From assembly GCF_000235365.1 (NCBI RefSeq), contig NC_016454.1, forward strand, positions 372,001-436,000: DNA of 64,000 nucleotides, read 5' to 3'. The position numbers and the translations under genes were made by a program. This stretch comes from Eremothecium cymbalariae DBVPG#7215 (lineage: Eukaryota; Ascomycota; Saccharomycetes; Saccharomycetales; Saccharomycetaceae). Of this stretch, positions 28,369-37,971 are shown one piece after another (the first letter of the stretch is position 1; every line of letters starts with the position of its first letter). Below the pieces are notes generated by a model, which made no database searches, was not told where the DNA came from, and worked only from the letters and a program-made list of their open reading frames with translations.

Positions 28369-30108
28369 TTAGACACTGTCGTTATTTTCTTGGAATTCAA
28401 ACCAAATCCATTTTCTACAAATATCGCCAGCCAACTGGAAGATATCATCAAACGAATTAGCAACTTTATCATCTGTGCCCACTTCAATTAGCATATGAGA
28501 AGATGTGGAAGGTCTAGAAGATGAATTTTGGGAGTCTTCAGTATCTGTAGAAGACATACTGATAGAGTCATCATCATATAGTCTTTTATAGTTGTAATCA
28601 TCAGTTTTGGAAAGCAAGGGCACTTTGGTTAGAAATTCCGCTATCTCAGCTTCTTCAAATTCGAGCAACTTGAACTCATTCTGTTGCAAAATAGCGATGT
28701 ATATAAATAGCAGTTGCACGTGCGGATCTAACAGTGAAAAAGGGATTTCCTTGTGCTGCCTGCGAGCACGACGATTCGGGCGACAATTGTACTGAGAAGT
28801 TTCCTGTGGAAACGTTGATAAACTTGCGGAATGTGCACCATCATATCTATTTCTACGAATCAATTCCTTTACTACCTGATAATCAGTTTCTAGCCCTTTG
28901 GACCCCAAGGGCAAGGTATCTAGGTCAGGAAACCAAAAGTTGTCGCTTCCATTTCGGCATACCTTGTTAAAAAAATGCGAGTCCAGCTTCAGTTTAGTAT
29001 TATAGAGGTGTGCGAAAGATTTGTTGTTGTAGTTCAAGTAAAAATGTAATGAAGCTGGGTGTGGCCTCCAACCAAGTAAGATATCCCACAAATGTGCGCG
29101 ATCCTGTTTGTGCATGACCTTGGACCCACATGACTTGAACCACCAGTAAAGCCAGTCCGCTTTCCGTGAGGCATGCAAGGTTTCCTCATCTGTGAACGGC
29201 TGAAACAGTTCAGGCAATATGATTTGGAAGATTTTAAAAAACAACTGTGTTTGGAATAGTATATCGCCACCCGAAATAAAGGGATAATTGTGTCCATCAT
29301 CCACCGTCATTTTAGTCTGGGTAACATCAGGGCAATGTAGAATAACGAGCACCAACCTCTCAAATATTTCATAAAAGTTAAAGCAACGCTTTGGCAACTT
29401 AGCGCTCAACTCTCGAGGAAGCGGATATTCCTTGTAAAGAGATTGAATAGCAATATGATGCCGCTTCCCTTGAAGCACATTCATCTCATTCAATCTACTT
29501 TTCGAAATTGGAACTCGCGAAAGCTCCCCATTCCTATCCGCGCTACACCCATCACCATCTAATTCCCCATAAGCTTCATCAATTGGCACCCATTCCGCCA
29601 AACCAATAGCAATCCAGCTCAATGCGACTTCATACTTGAATATCCGACTCCACTTAGTTAAAAACTTCAGAATCGTGTCCTTCAGAAACTGCATATGATG
29701 CTCAACATCTGGCAGCGGCATATGCGACTCACTTCTCTTGTTCATAAAATATTTATGTAAATCATGAACAACTGCGCTTTCGATCTCTTCAGCCGTCCGA
29801 TCCTCTGATTCATATACCCATTTGTCTTCAGTTTTGTCATGTATAAGCGTATTAGACAAAATACTAGGAGAAATCACGAACGGATGATATTTAAGAAGCA
29901 TAGGCCATACCAGATGTCGTAACTGCGGTGGTATCCCACAGTTCCTGGCTATAAGTGCTAATGAACCATGATCATTCTGTTCCACCAGTTGGATGACTTT
30001 AGAAATCAACTCCCGGTACCATTGTTGTTGACTCTGTTTCGAGTGCCGTTGAAAAGCCATGTGGACCCCTCTACGACCTGCATCCGTTAGATAACACTCG
30101 ACCACCAC
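28369..30108 (-). CDS. OCA5: Oca5-like TBC-domain protein
   Basis: 579 residues. A TBC-like (Rab-GAP related) domain is suggested by IARNCGIPPQLRHLVWPMLLKYHPFV near the N-terminus, HLWDILLGWRPHP and LLFIYIAILQQNEFKLLEFEEAEIAEFL. The catalytic Arg and Gln fingers typical of active TBC GAPs are not obvious to me. The S. cerevisiae counterpart, Oca5 (YHL029C, about 680 residues), is a cytoplasmic protein of poorly defined role. Identification rests on sequence recollection plus adjacency to WSC4 (YHL028W), the same pair as in S. cerevisiae. Confidence 0.82.
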   Translation of the reverse strand: MVVECYLTDAGRRGVHMAFQRHSKQSQQQWYRELISKVIQLVEQNDHGSLALIARNCGIPPQLRHLVWPMLLKYHPFVISPSILSNTLIHDKTEDKWVYESEDRTAEEIESAVVHDLHKYFMNKRSESHMPLPDVEHHMQFLKDTILKFLTKWSRIFKYEVALSWIAIGLAEWVPIDEAYGELDGDGCSADRNGELSRVPISKSRLNEMNVLQGKRHHIAIQSLYKEYPLPRELSAKLPKRCFNFYEIFERLVLVILHCPDVTQTKMTVDDGHNYPFISGGDILFQTQLFFKIFQIILPELFQPFTDEETLHASRKADWLYWWFKSCGSKVMHKQDRAHLWDILLGWRPHPASLHFYLNYNNKSFAHLYNTKLKLDSHFFNKVCRNGSDNFWFPDLDTLPLGSKGLETDYQVVKELIRRNRYDGAHSASLSTFPQETSQYNCRPNRRARRQHKEIPFSLLDPHVQLLFIYIAILQQNEFKLLEFEEAEIAEFLTKVPLLSKTDDYNYKRLYDDDSISMSSTDTEDSQNSSSRPSTSSHMLIEVGTDDKVANSFDDIFQLAGDICRKWIWFEFQENNDSV

Positions 30109-30185
30109 TCATGTGTAGCTCAGTTGTATGTAAATAAGATCCAAGGTTTGCTTTACAGAACTGGGATGGCAAAAGATGTCAATGT

Positions 30186-30228
30186 CCGGGTAATAAAATT
30201 TCAAGCAATCGGGAAGAAAGCCGGGTAA
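30186..30228 (-). promoter_or_regulatory. Pair of Reb1 sites upstream of OCA5
   Basis: CCGGGTAA occurs at 30186-30193 and 30221-30228, 78 and 113 bp upstream of the OCA5 ATG, in the same orientation. Reb1 (general regulatory factor) sites here would keep a nucleosome-free promoter. Confidence 0.75.
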
Positions 30229-30287
30229 CACCAATATACTCAGCCTTCGAGGCTGGGGTTGACCGACTGACTGCATAGGGAGCATAT

Positions 30288-30317
30288 CTCGAGAAAAAGC
30301 TCGAGAAAAAGCTCGAG
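30288..30317. repeat. 12-bp repeat CTCGAGAAAAAG
   Basis: Three CTCGAG palindromes at exact 12-bp spacing (30288, 30300, 30312), separated by AAAAAG. Confidence 0.9.
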
Positions 30318-31040
30318 GATTATATTAGGGAAAGCTGCTTATTTTAGACATCGGAGTGGTACCTGGAGCAAGTATTTTTTCCGAAGAACATATTTACAAA
30401 CAATAGTGATGAGATACAAGATACGGCAGAGATCCGACCTTCGAGATGACTAGTGGCATTGGATTTCGGAGTATGCTTTATTATGTGTGGGATTTGGCGA
30501 ATGGATGATATCGGGAAAGGGTTTTTATATATCTGGTGTGGGAAGGGAGCTGCGTCGCTGCGTATAGCTGCTTCCTACTGTTTGTCCTTTTACTTTTTCT
30601 TGGTATATATCTCGCAACTTCCTGAATATAATGGATCAAAATTAAACATTAAAAAAGCAGGATCTAAAGCCACTCCTAATTGCATTCCCATCTTCGTTGA
30701 AGAGCTCGATAATTAATCGCCTAGGAAGTTTAACCTAACGAAAGTCCAGTTATCAGGACGTCACCGTTGACAATTTTGTCTGATCCTAATTCAAGAACGT
30801 CTTCCTCCAATCGCGGGATACAGTTGGGAACCAGGGTGCCTAGATTTTTAACCGTTGGTGTTATTTGTTCTTTACCCTTGAGACAATTAGCTATCATAGT
30901 CACAGAGAGAATACCCATTTGTTGTTAACAGGCCAAATATTTGATTCAGATATAGATATACCACCACAGATATTATATTTTGAAGGTTCATCACTCAAAG
31001 GCAGTCGCAACCATATATATATATATATTATATATATACA

Positions 31041-32732
31041 ATGCTGTGGGCTTTCAAAGGCATTGTTGGGCTATGTCTATGTGTGGTGCAACTGTTCACG
31101 TTTGCACATGGCGCTTTAAATTATTGTTCATCTTCGAATACAGCATCTTCAGGTTCAACTTATCATGATTTCCAATCTAATGGGTGGTGTGCTGACCACT
31201 GTAGGTTCAAATATAAGTGGGCTATCATCAGTGGATACGATTGTTGGTGCTCCAATAACACACCGAACAGTGCAGTGGACCTGAGCCGATGTGATTTACC
31301 CTGTGCAGGAATTAATACTGAAAGCTGTGGGAGTGCTGAGGAGGGTTTATATGGGTACATATATCTAGGGGCTGGAACCATACCAGATATACCATTAGTT
31401 TCATCAGCAGATATATCCACCATATCCCAAAGCAGCAGCCAAAGCTCCGGTACATCCGAAGGCATGATAAGTACAAGTGTTTCACCCGCTACCTCATCGA
31501 CTGGCAGTTCTTCACCTCTCGCGGTTCAGAGCGCCACCAGCACCAGCACCAGCACCAGCACCAGCACCAGCACCAGCACCAGCACCAGCACCACCTTCAC
31601 AGAAAAAACAAGCAGCGGCCTCGAAGGCATCATTAAAACGATTGAAACTACTGCAGTCATCATGAGTACTCAACTGACCACGGAAACCGTATCAGCTTCA
31701 CCTACTTCATCTACTATATTGAACTCATCACCTTCCCTTAGTGCTTCAACTTCATCAAGCATATCATCTTTATCAAGTGCATCGAGTATATCAAGTACAT
31801 CAAGTACATCAAGTACATCAAGTACATCAAGTACATCAAGTACATCAAGTACATCAAGTACATCAAGTACATCAAGTACATCAAGTACATCAAGTACATC
31901 AAGTACATCAAGTACATCGACTGCATCATCTATATCTTCCTCTTCAACCTCATCATTTTCACCAACCGCACAGGTATCATCAACCGCATCAACTCAAGAA
32001 GCCTCTTCCTCCTTGTCAGACAGTAGAATGGCCATCTCCAACACTCCTGCATCCACCACTAGTTACCAGGAGATCACCTCGGTCATCTACTCGCTCTACA
32101 CAATCACACAAACAGCCGCTACAGGAGGTATACAAACAAAAGTAATGACATCTTTGGCCACAATCACTGCTACATCAATCACCTACATTTCCACAGCGGG
32201 CTCCACCAGCACAACAACCTCCTCCATACTCAATAAAACTACTCGTTCCGGGTTTTGGAACTCACCAGAAAAGATACTGGGCGTATTCGTACCAATCGCC
32301 CTGTTTATACTGCTATTAATTTTCATAATCGTCTGGATGATGGCACGGCGCAGGAGAAAGCAGCATGCAAACGACCAGTTTCAACAGTTCCAGAGCGACG
32401 TCTCATCCACCCGAAGTATGCTAGTACGCCATGAGGGAGCCGGCTTCGTTTACGCAGATGAGAAGGGCATCGAATCTTCCCCAGGTACTGGTACAAACAC
32501 TGGACGCAACTCGTCCGTCGTAGCTAGCTCTACAACCGTCCTCCCAGGCTCCGCAACTGTTGGCTCGACTTCCTTACCTGCTAGCAGAGACTCTAAGGTC
32601 GACGCCGTGGTCTTCGACCAGCGCCTCGACCCTTCAAACGTCATGTCACAATGGGAAAATGGTGGTAGCAGAGTCTCCTTGGCAGACGACGTCGACTACA
32701 CAAGAAAGGTCCTGCGCGTCATCAACGAATAA
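31041..32732 (+). CDS. WSC4: Wsc4-like cell-wall/ER stress sensor
   Basis: 563-residue type I membrane protein. A signal peptide (about residues 1-25) precedes a Cys-rich WSC domain (about 27-115, with FQSNGWCADHC and GYDCWCSN). A long Ser/Thr-rich mannosylated stalk follows, including a (STS)n minisatellite, then one membrane segment (LGVFVPIALFILLLIFIIVW, about 413-432) and a cytoplasmic tail of about 130 residues starting MARRRRK. WSC proteins signal cell-wall stress to the Rho1-Pkc1 pathway. WSC4 is chosen over WSC1-3 because of the OCA5 and RIM101 neighbours (YHL029C, YHL027W). S. cerevisiae Wsc4 is 605 residues. Confidence 0.9.
   Translation: MLWAFKGIVGLCLCVVQLFTFAHGALNYCSSSNTASSGSTYHDFQSNGWCADHCRFKYKWAIISGYDCWCSNNTPNSAVDLSRCDLPCAGINTESCGSAEEGLYGYIYLGAGTIPDIPLVSSADISTISQSSSQSSGTSEGMISTSVSPATSSTGSSSPLAVQSATSTSTSTSTSTSTSTSTSTTFTEKTSSGLEGIIKTIETTAVIMSTQLTTETVSASPTSSTILNSSPSLSASTSSSISSLSSASSISSTSSTSSTSSTSSTSSTSSTSSTSSTSSTSSTSSTSSTSSTSTASSISSSSTSSFSPTAQVSSTASTQEASSSLSDSRMAISNTPASTTSYQEITSVIYSLYTITQTAATGGIQTKVMTSLATITATSITYISTAGSTSTTTSSILNKTTRSGFWNSPEKILGVFVPIALFILLLIFIIVWMMARRRRKQHANDQFQQFQSDVSSTRSMLVRHEGAGFVYADEKGIESSPGTGTNTGRNSSVVASSTTVLPGSATVGSTSLPASRDSKVDAVVFDQRLDPSNVMSQWENGGSRVSLADDVDYTRKVLRVINE
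31530..31593 (+). repeat. (CACCAG)n coding hexanucleotide repeat in WSC4
   Basis: About ten CACCAG units encoding alternating Ser-Thr in the stalk. Confidence 0.85.
31791..31920 (+). repeat. 9-bp coding minisatellite in WSC4
   Basis: About 14 near-perfect copies of TCAAGTACA encoding Ser-Ser-Thr. Length changes would keep the frame and alter the stalk length of the sensor. Confidence 0.9.
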
Positions 32733-34160
32733 GAAATACTTACTATACACATTTCTTCCCCTGCCTGAATAACACACTAAGCTTCACCGCTACACGCACA
32801 TCCTATATCACATTTTTTTCATTTTATTTGCACCATATTATACGTCACTAACCCCCAATCCCACCCCACCGTATTACAAAGCCGCACATTACCCCACTCA
32901 TACTATTTTTGACTTCTCATCTAACATTACTTACTTTCTACATATCCCATTTTCCTTCTTTATATTATTATCTGTTGTATCCGTTAGTTAACTAATTCTA
33001 TAATATTTTCTGCTTTTCCCCATCACCCTATAAAACCTCGAGCCCAGAAACTCCTGTTACATAATAATCACACCATACGCACATGACTTCCATGCAACAA
33101 ATTCCTGCGGAAACTACTTGACTAACTCGGTGGCTAATACCATCTCTTCCCAAGCCTCCTCCACCCCACCCACCACGTTCGTAGTTTCGCATTTTCACTA
33201 TTTCCTCTATAGTTACTATATTCCGCCACCATTATTCGAACATATTATTCCCTTCCATTATCTTTCGTCCCCCATTGTTTGCTCCGCTCATACATTCCGT
33301 ATCGCGCTCCCCTACTTCTTCATCCCCACCATCCTTTAACTTGTTCTAACTGTTCTAACATCTTCTCTATTGCATCACCCTCTCATCATATCGGAATATG
33401 TATCCAGAGACCAAGACACCTCAGTTTCGTTTCTTTTAATACCCTGCAGATGACTGCAGCAACGCACAGAAAACGACGCACAAATGATCTTCGAGTTGAG
33501 ATCCCCGACTGCATAAAATTAAGGCAAGCGGACTCGAAGACAAGGGCCTATTTCATTATAGGTTTATTTAGTTTTTGTAATACCGATGTTAACCCAAATA
33601 CGCAAAAGCCACCGCGAGTAGTAGTAGGATGCGCAAGGTGAGCTAGAGAGTGAAAACATTGCAGGAATTTGTATTAATCGATGGTTTCGTTTTTAGTTCC
33701 GTTGTTAGACGTGGGGGCTTGGGGTTTTTGACGAAAGGGACGTTAATGTATTACTTCAATAAGCTCTGGTTTATTGGCTGTATATGATCTCATCATTATA
33801 CGATAGTGAAATCCAAGTAGGCGAATTCGTGACTAAGATAGAGAGCCAAGCAACAATAAGATTATGAGTAGACAAGGTCTGTTAAGTGTCTATAGAGATT
33901 CTTATATTGTGTCGTTGATCAAATAGGGTAGATTTGCGGTGTACCTACATACCTACATGTATAAATATGAGTATATATACAGAGACACACATATATATAT
34001 TAAACGTATATATGTGCAAAGGATTTTGTAGAGGAGGTGTTTTGGAATTTTTGGGGCGTAAATAAGTAAAGAAATAATATTAGTTGGGGGGATCGTTACA
34101 TTTTTAAAGAACGAAAAGCTGAAATAACCAAGGTAGAGATATACAAAAAGGAAGGAAGGG
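32733..34160. other. Long intergenic WSC4-RIM101
   Basis: 1.43 kb. The first half is pyrimidine-rich. A GCCAAG Rim101-type core lies at 33845-33850, 311 bp before the RIM101 ATG. TA/CA-rich runs occur at 33,950-34,015. Frames 33118-33641 look non-coding. Confidence 0.6.
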
Positions 34161-35630
34161 ATGTCACCTATCAACCATTTGTTAAATAGTGACCAGGAGA
34201 TACCATCTCCAACGATGTCTAGTAACTCAGTCCAACGGTCTCCGATGTCTAGTGATGACGAGTTGTCGAGCTCGGGAGGCTCGGGTGATAGCAGTAGAAG
34301 CTTAGTGCAGGAACCGTCGTCTTTGGGCAGCAGTGGTACATTTCCAACGTCTCCAAGTGACACGTTGACAGACACAGAAGAGGAGGAGAGCCATAGTTTG
34401 GTTTGTAAATGGGATTCATGTGATGTGGAGTTCACGCATCCTGAGCTGCTGTACCAGCACTTGTGCCAGGACCATGTAGGGCGTAAGTCGCAGAAGAATT
34501 TGCAGTTGAACTGCCGGTGGGGTACTTGCAAGACTACTACGGTGAAGCGGGACCATATCACATCTCATTTGAGGGTTCACGTACCTCTGAAGCCGTTCAG
34601 TTGTTCAACGTGCACCCGGAGGTTCAAGAGACCGCAAGATTTGAAAAAGCATTTGAAAGTGCACATGGATGATGCTGTCAAGGGAAAGAGGGGTCCTAAA
34701 GTTGGTTCTAAGAGGGTCAAGAAGCCCAATAATGGTCAAACTGGCGTTAACTCGTCGCTCGATATGAACGTGAGGACTTTGCCATCGCTTTCCTTGGAAG
34801 GCTTTGTTCGTGAGAAAATCGGCGATTACTATCCTTACTACTCCCATCCAAGACTGCTCAACGATTCTATATCTAGGATAGTGCTGCCTCCTCCAACGAC
34901 CAGCGTGACTAATACGCCGGCTAATAGACCGTTCAGCCCACTAAGCCAGACTAGAAATGCAGTCACGTACTTTACTGCTTTGTCAAATGATATGTCTAGA
35001 CGGTCTCCGGCACATCTTCCTCAACAATATCATCAACAACAGCAACAGCAACAACAACAACAACAACAACATCATCATCATCATCACCACCAGCAGCACC
35101 AGATTGCACCCAGCCCTATACATATGTCAAATCCTCTACAAACGCAGGACAGAAACTTGATGCATCTTTCGGTATCGGAGCTGCCTCCATTGGGTACTGG
35201 TACGCACGCAACAAATAGCGTAGGTGCTTTCTCCAACCTACATAGCGGATACTCTAGTCCTCCTATTTTGGTTCCCCAACTGCCTGCTCTAAACAGGTTT
35301 TCTCAAGATCAGCCTCTATTTGCTGCTCGACAGACCTTCTCGTTGAACCAGAAGGCCTCCCTGGAGTCTTCTGACGCCACTAATGACGAAGACGAGGAAT
35401 TTATAAGCAAATTGGAAGGCTTGTCACTCCTCAATCGGAACGATGACGACACACTGTTCGACGACCTACAGACGGTAAACATAATCAAAGACTATCTAAC
35501 CTGTCTCTTGTTAGAGGAAGAATTGGACAATGAGTTCCCTGAAGAACAGAATGAAGAAATTATTGGTCTACCATATGATGAGGGGTTACGGCCTATTACT
35601 TTGCGCAAGTACCCTCAGGTCAAAGTTTAA
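34161..35630 (+). CDS. RIM101: Rim101, C2H2 zinc-finger regulator of the alkaline-pH response
   Basis: 489 residues (S. cerevisiae 625). PacC-family factor activated by C-terminal cleavage at high pH. Three C2H2 fingers lie at about residues 80-172: [30 protein letters not shown]...HITSHLRVH and [21 protein letters not shown], the PacC arrangement. The middle carries poly-Gln and poly-His runs (35,040-35,100). The C-terminus is acidic and hydrophobic ([30 protein letters not shown]), fitting the inhibitory region removed on activation. Neighbour WSC4 matches S. cerevisiae YHL028W-YHL027W. Confidence 0.93.
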   Translation: MSPINHLLNSDQEIPSPTMSSNSVQRSPMSSDDELSSSGGSGDSSRSLVQEPSSLGSSGTFPTSPSDTLTDTEEEESHSLVCKWDSCDVEFTHPELLYQHLCQDHVGRKSQKNLQLNCRWGTCKTTTVKRDHITSHLRVHVPLKPFSCSTCTRRFKRPQDLKKHLKVHMDDAVKGKRGPKVGSKRVKKPNNGQTGVNSSLDMNVRTLPSLSLEGFVREKIGDYYPYYSHPRLLNDSISRIVLPPPTTSVTNTPANRPFSPLSQTRNAVTYFTALSNDMSRRSPAHLPQQYHQQQQQQQQQQQQHHHHHHHQQHQIAPSPIHMSNPLQTQDRNLMHLSVSELPPLGTGTHATNSVGAFSNLHSGYSSPPILVPQLPALNRFSQDQPLFAARQTFSLNQKASLESSDATNDEDEEFISKLEGLSLLNRNDDDTLFDDLQTVNIIKDYLTCLLLEEELDNEFPEEQNEEIIGLPYDEGLRPITLRKYPQVKV

Positions 35631-35973
35631 AAGAATAATTAATATTTAGAAACATAGGAGGAAATGGGGTTGGAAAATCACAAAAAAATCACGCTTGCAG
35701 GGATATTGATTGTACAAGGTGCCACTAGTAACTAATATGTCGTTTTTATAAGGATCGTGTTCTGTTGTACATCTGTATATTGAGTTGCTTATAGTATATA
35801 TGGATCGTTTTTAACGTATACACATTTACTGTATTTCTGTTTTTAGTTTTGATCTTTTGAACTTAACTCATCACGTTAGCTCACCTCATTGCACAACGTT
35901 AGTGTCTAATACAAGCTTTCTTGCATATTATAGCAAGTGTCTTAATCGCAGGGGCTTTAATCTCTTAGTTAGG
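35631..35973 (+). other. Spacer RIM101-GRC3
   Basis: RIM101 3' flank and GRC3 promoter. The GRC3 frame is open back to 35,857 but without an ATG. No clear PAC or RRPE seen. Confidence 0.6.
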
Positions 35974-37875
35974 ATGTTGAATACTTCATCAACAGTACCT
36001 GTTTACGAAGATTCAGTGTCAGAATCGGAATCAGAAGGATCATTAGTTTCCGTAGAGCCATCTATAACAGCTCAGGAAACAATAAGCTCTTCAGCTAATG
36101 AAGAGTACGACTCAGATGAGTCTAATACTGGTAATGACGGCATAAATGGGTGTTCTGACAAAATATTTGTTGCTAGAGCTGGTGTGAACTTTTTCAATTT
36201 ACCTCAGAATAATTCAATTATAATCTGTCTTCATAAATATGAACAGCTTATGATTTCAGGGACGTTTCAAGCTCAGATTATCAAGGGTGGAATAACTTAC
36301 AATTCAGTACATTATAATGGTGGGCCCCAATTTCTTGAATTTTGGCATCCAATTTCTGATTCTATCCCCCCTATTGTCGCTTCATTCTATGCAGCTTGGG
36401 AAGAGCGTACATTCAATGGTGCTACAACAGTACCCTTAGAGACGATGAATGAGTATGAGTGCATAATAAGAGTGAAAAACGGACCAAATATTCACGATGT
36501 AAGCAAGTTCACACATGAACTGGCCAAGTTATGGACTGAAGAATACATTTCAACCCAGGGACAAACATTTAAAATACTGAATGAAAACGATGAGTCTGTT
36601 CGCAAACTGCTAATAAGCAAACAATGGTCAAAGACAATTGATGAGATGATGCTGCACCATATGAACTGTGAAGCAGATACACGCGTGCTGTGTATTGGAG
36701 GTAAGAAGAGCGGTAAAAGTACTTTACTAAGGCTTTTAATGCAGAAATTTCTTCATGGGTGCAGAGCAGCAAGCACCGATGAAAATAACACTTTACCTCA
36801 TGACGCAGATATGGTTCACTATTTAGATATGGATCCAGGTCAACCGGAGTATTCTGCGCCCGATTCAATATCGTGGTGTAAAGTTACTTCAAAGTCATTA
36901 TCGTTAGGCCAGCATCTGGCTCAGGGGAAAAGAGAAATGCTAAAAGAGATATATATAGGGTCGTCATCGCCGCAGTCATGGCCTGAAACCTATATTACAT
37001 CTATGGAAAGCATTATCACTGCATGGGAAACAGAAAATTTGATGGGGACATCAGTATTAAATTTACCAGGTTGGGTTAAAGGATTTGGTATTAAAATCAT
37101 AAATAAAGCTGTAGAGCTGTTCAAACCAACCCACATAGTGTTTTTGATACATGGAAATAAACCAATATCTAAGGAGATAATTGTCCCAGATATGTTCACA
37201 ACGTCTCAAAGAGAGTTCTATCAACCTTTTATTTATAATATACCCCTGTTTCATTATCATCCAACCATCGGTCAGTCCTCTCAAGATCCACGTTTTCATG
37301 CTGCAAACATCAGACAATTTCGATTATTGGCATATCTTCATAGAAAACAGAACCTCTTATATGATCCAGAACCTCTTCTTAAATCTGCGCCTCTCCAAAT
37401 ATCGTTTGGAGTTGATGGCATCAAGGCCTTTCAATTTCTACAACACAGGTCGCAACAGTTTCACCCCGATGATATAGCAAATGTTTTACAAGGTTGCGTT
37501 GTAGGAATTTTCATTACACAAAGGCTACCAGAGGTTAAATTCCAGGGTCCCTTCCCAATGGCCAAAACTGCTGTTTATGCACCTGAAATGGAATTTATCA
37601 CACTAGCTTTAATTCATTCGATAGACACTAAAAACAAGTTCATCAACATATACGTGCCTGGGCATAGACTAGAATACCTTCAAGCGGCCACTGGTCATTT
37701 TGTGCTAATTAGAGGCAATACAGATACTCCAATTGGCGAACTGTATCCATACGTCATATTTGGTTCGGCCAATGATGATGTTCCTTATATTAATTTTGGA
37801 AAAAAGAAGAAGCATGAACATGTGTGGAAAGTGCGGAAGAATATTAAGAGAAGAGGCCACTTTATTAAGTGTTAG
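35974..37875 (+). CDS. GRC3: Grc3, polynucleotide 5'-kinase of pre-rRNA processing
   Basis: 633 residues (S. cerevisiae 632). Grc3 works with the nuclease Las1 in ITS2 cleavage, phosphorylating 5'-OH ends so Rat1 can trim 25S pre-rRNA, and also helps Pol I termination. The P-loop VLCIGGKKSGKSTLL is near residue 240, followed by the Walker-B-like YLDMDPGQPEYSAPD and the lid-region motifs typical of Clp1/Grc3 kinases. The ATG at 35974 starts a protein of the expected length; the upstream TTG extension (39 codons) is ignored. The GRC3-RIX7-IRC19-YLL032C order matches S. cerevisiae YLL035W-YLL032C. Confidence 0.93.
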   Translation: MLNTSSTVPVYEDSVSESESEGSLVSVEPSITAQETISSSANEEYDSDESNTGNDGINGCSDKIFVARAGVNFFNLPQNNSIIICLHKYEQLMISGTFQAQIIKGGITYNSVHYNGGPQFLEFWHPISDSIPPIVASFYAAWEERTFNGATTVPLETMNEYECIIRVKNGPNIHDVSKFTHELAKLWTEEYISTQGQTFKILNENDESVRKLLISKQWSKTIDEMMLHHMNCEADTRVLCIGGKKSGKSTLLRLLMQKFLHGCRAASTDENNTLPHDADMVHYLDMDPGQPEYSAPDSISWCKVTSKSLSLGQHLAQGKREMLKEIYIGSSSPQSWPETYITSMESIITAWETENLMGTSVLNLPGWVKGFGIKIINKAVELFKPTHIVFLIHGNKPISKEIIVPDMFTTSQREFYQPFIYNIPLFHYHPTIGQSSQDPRFHAANIRQFRLLAYLHRKQNLLYDPEPLLKSAPLQISFGVDGIKAFQFLQHRSQQFHPDDIANVLQGCVVGIFITQRLPEVKFQGPFPMAKTAVYAPEMEFITLALIHSIDTKNKFINIYVPGHRLEYLQAATGHFVLIRGNTDTPIGELYPYVIFGSANDDVPYINFGKKKKHEHVWKVRKNIKRRGHFIKC

Positions 37876-37971
37876 GTTAAAAAACCTTTGAAGACTCTCC
37901 CCATCTCTTGTGATTAGAGACTTGAGATTTGTATTAAGTATGACGAATATATACAGACAACATTTATTCAT

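Larger units (their letters stand above)
30109..31040. other. Divergent promoter OCA5/WSC4
   Basis: Contains two Reb1 sites and a 12-bp repeat near OCA5, and a (TA)n tract at about 31,010-31,038 ending directly before the WSC4 ATG. The open frame 30453-30716 has no recognisable features. Confidence 0.7.

Noticed and set aside
30453..30716. 87-codon open frame in OCA5/WSC4 spacer
   Set aside because: Low-information sequence overlapping promoter elements.
33118..33641. Two open frames between WSC4 and RIM101
   Set aside because: Pyrimidine-rich composition, non-ATG starts, no family match.
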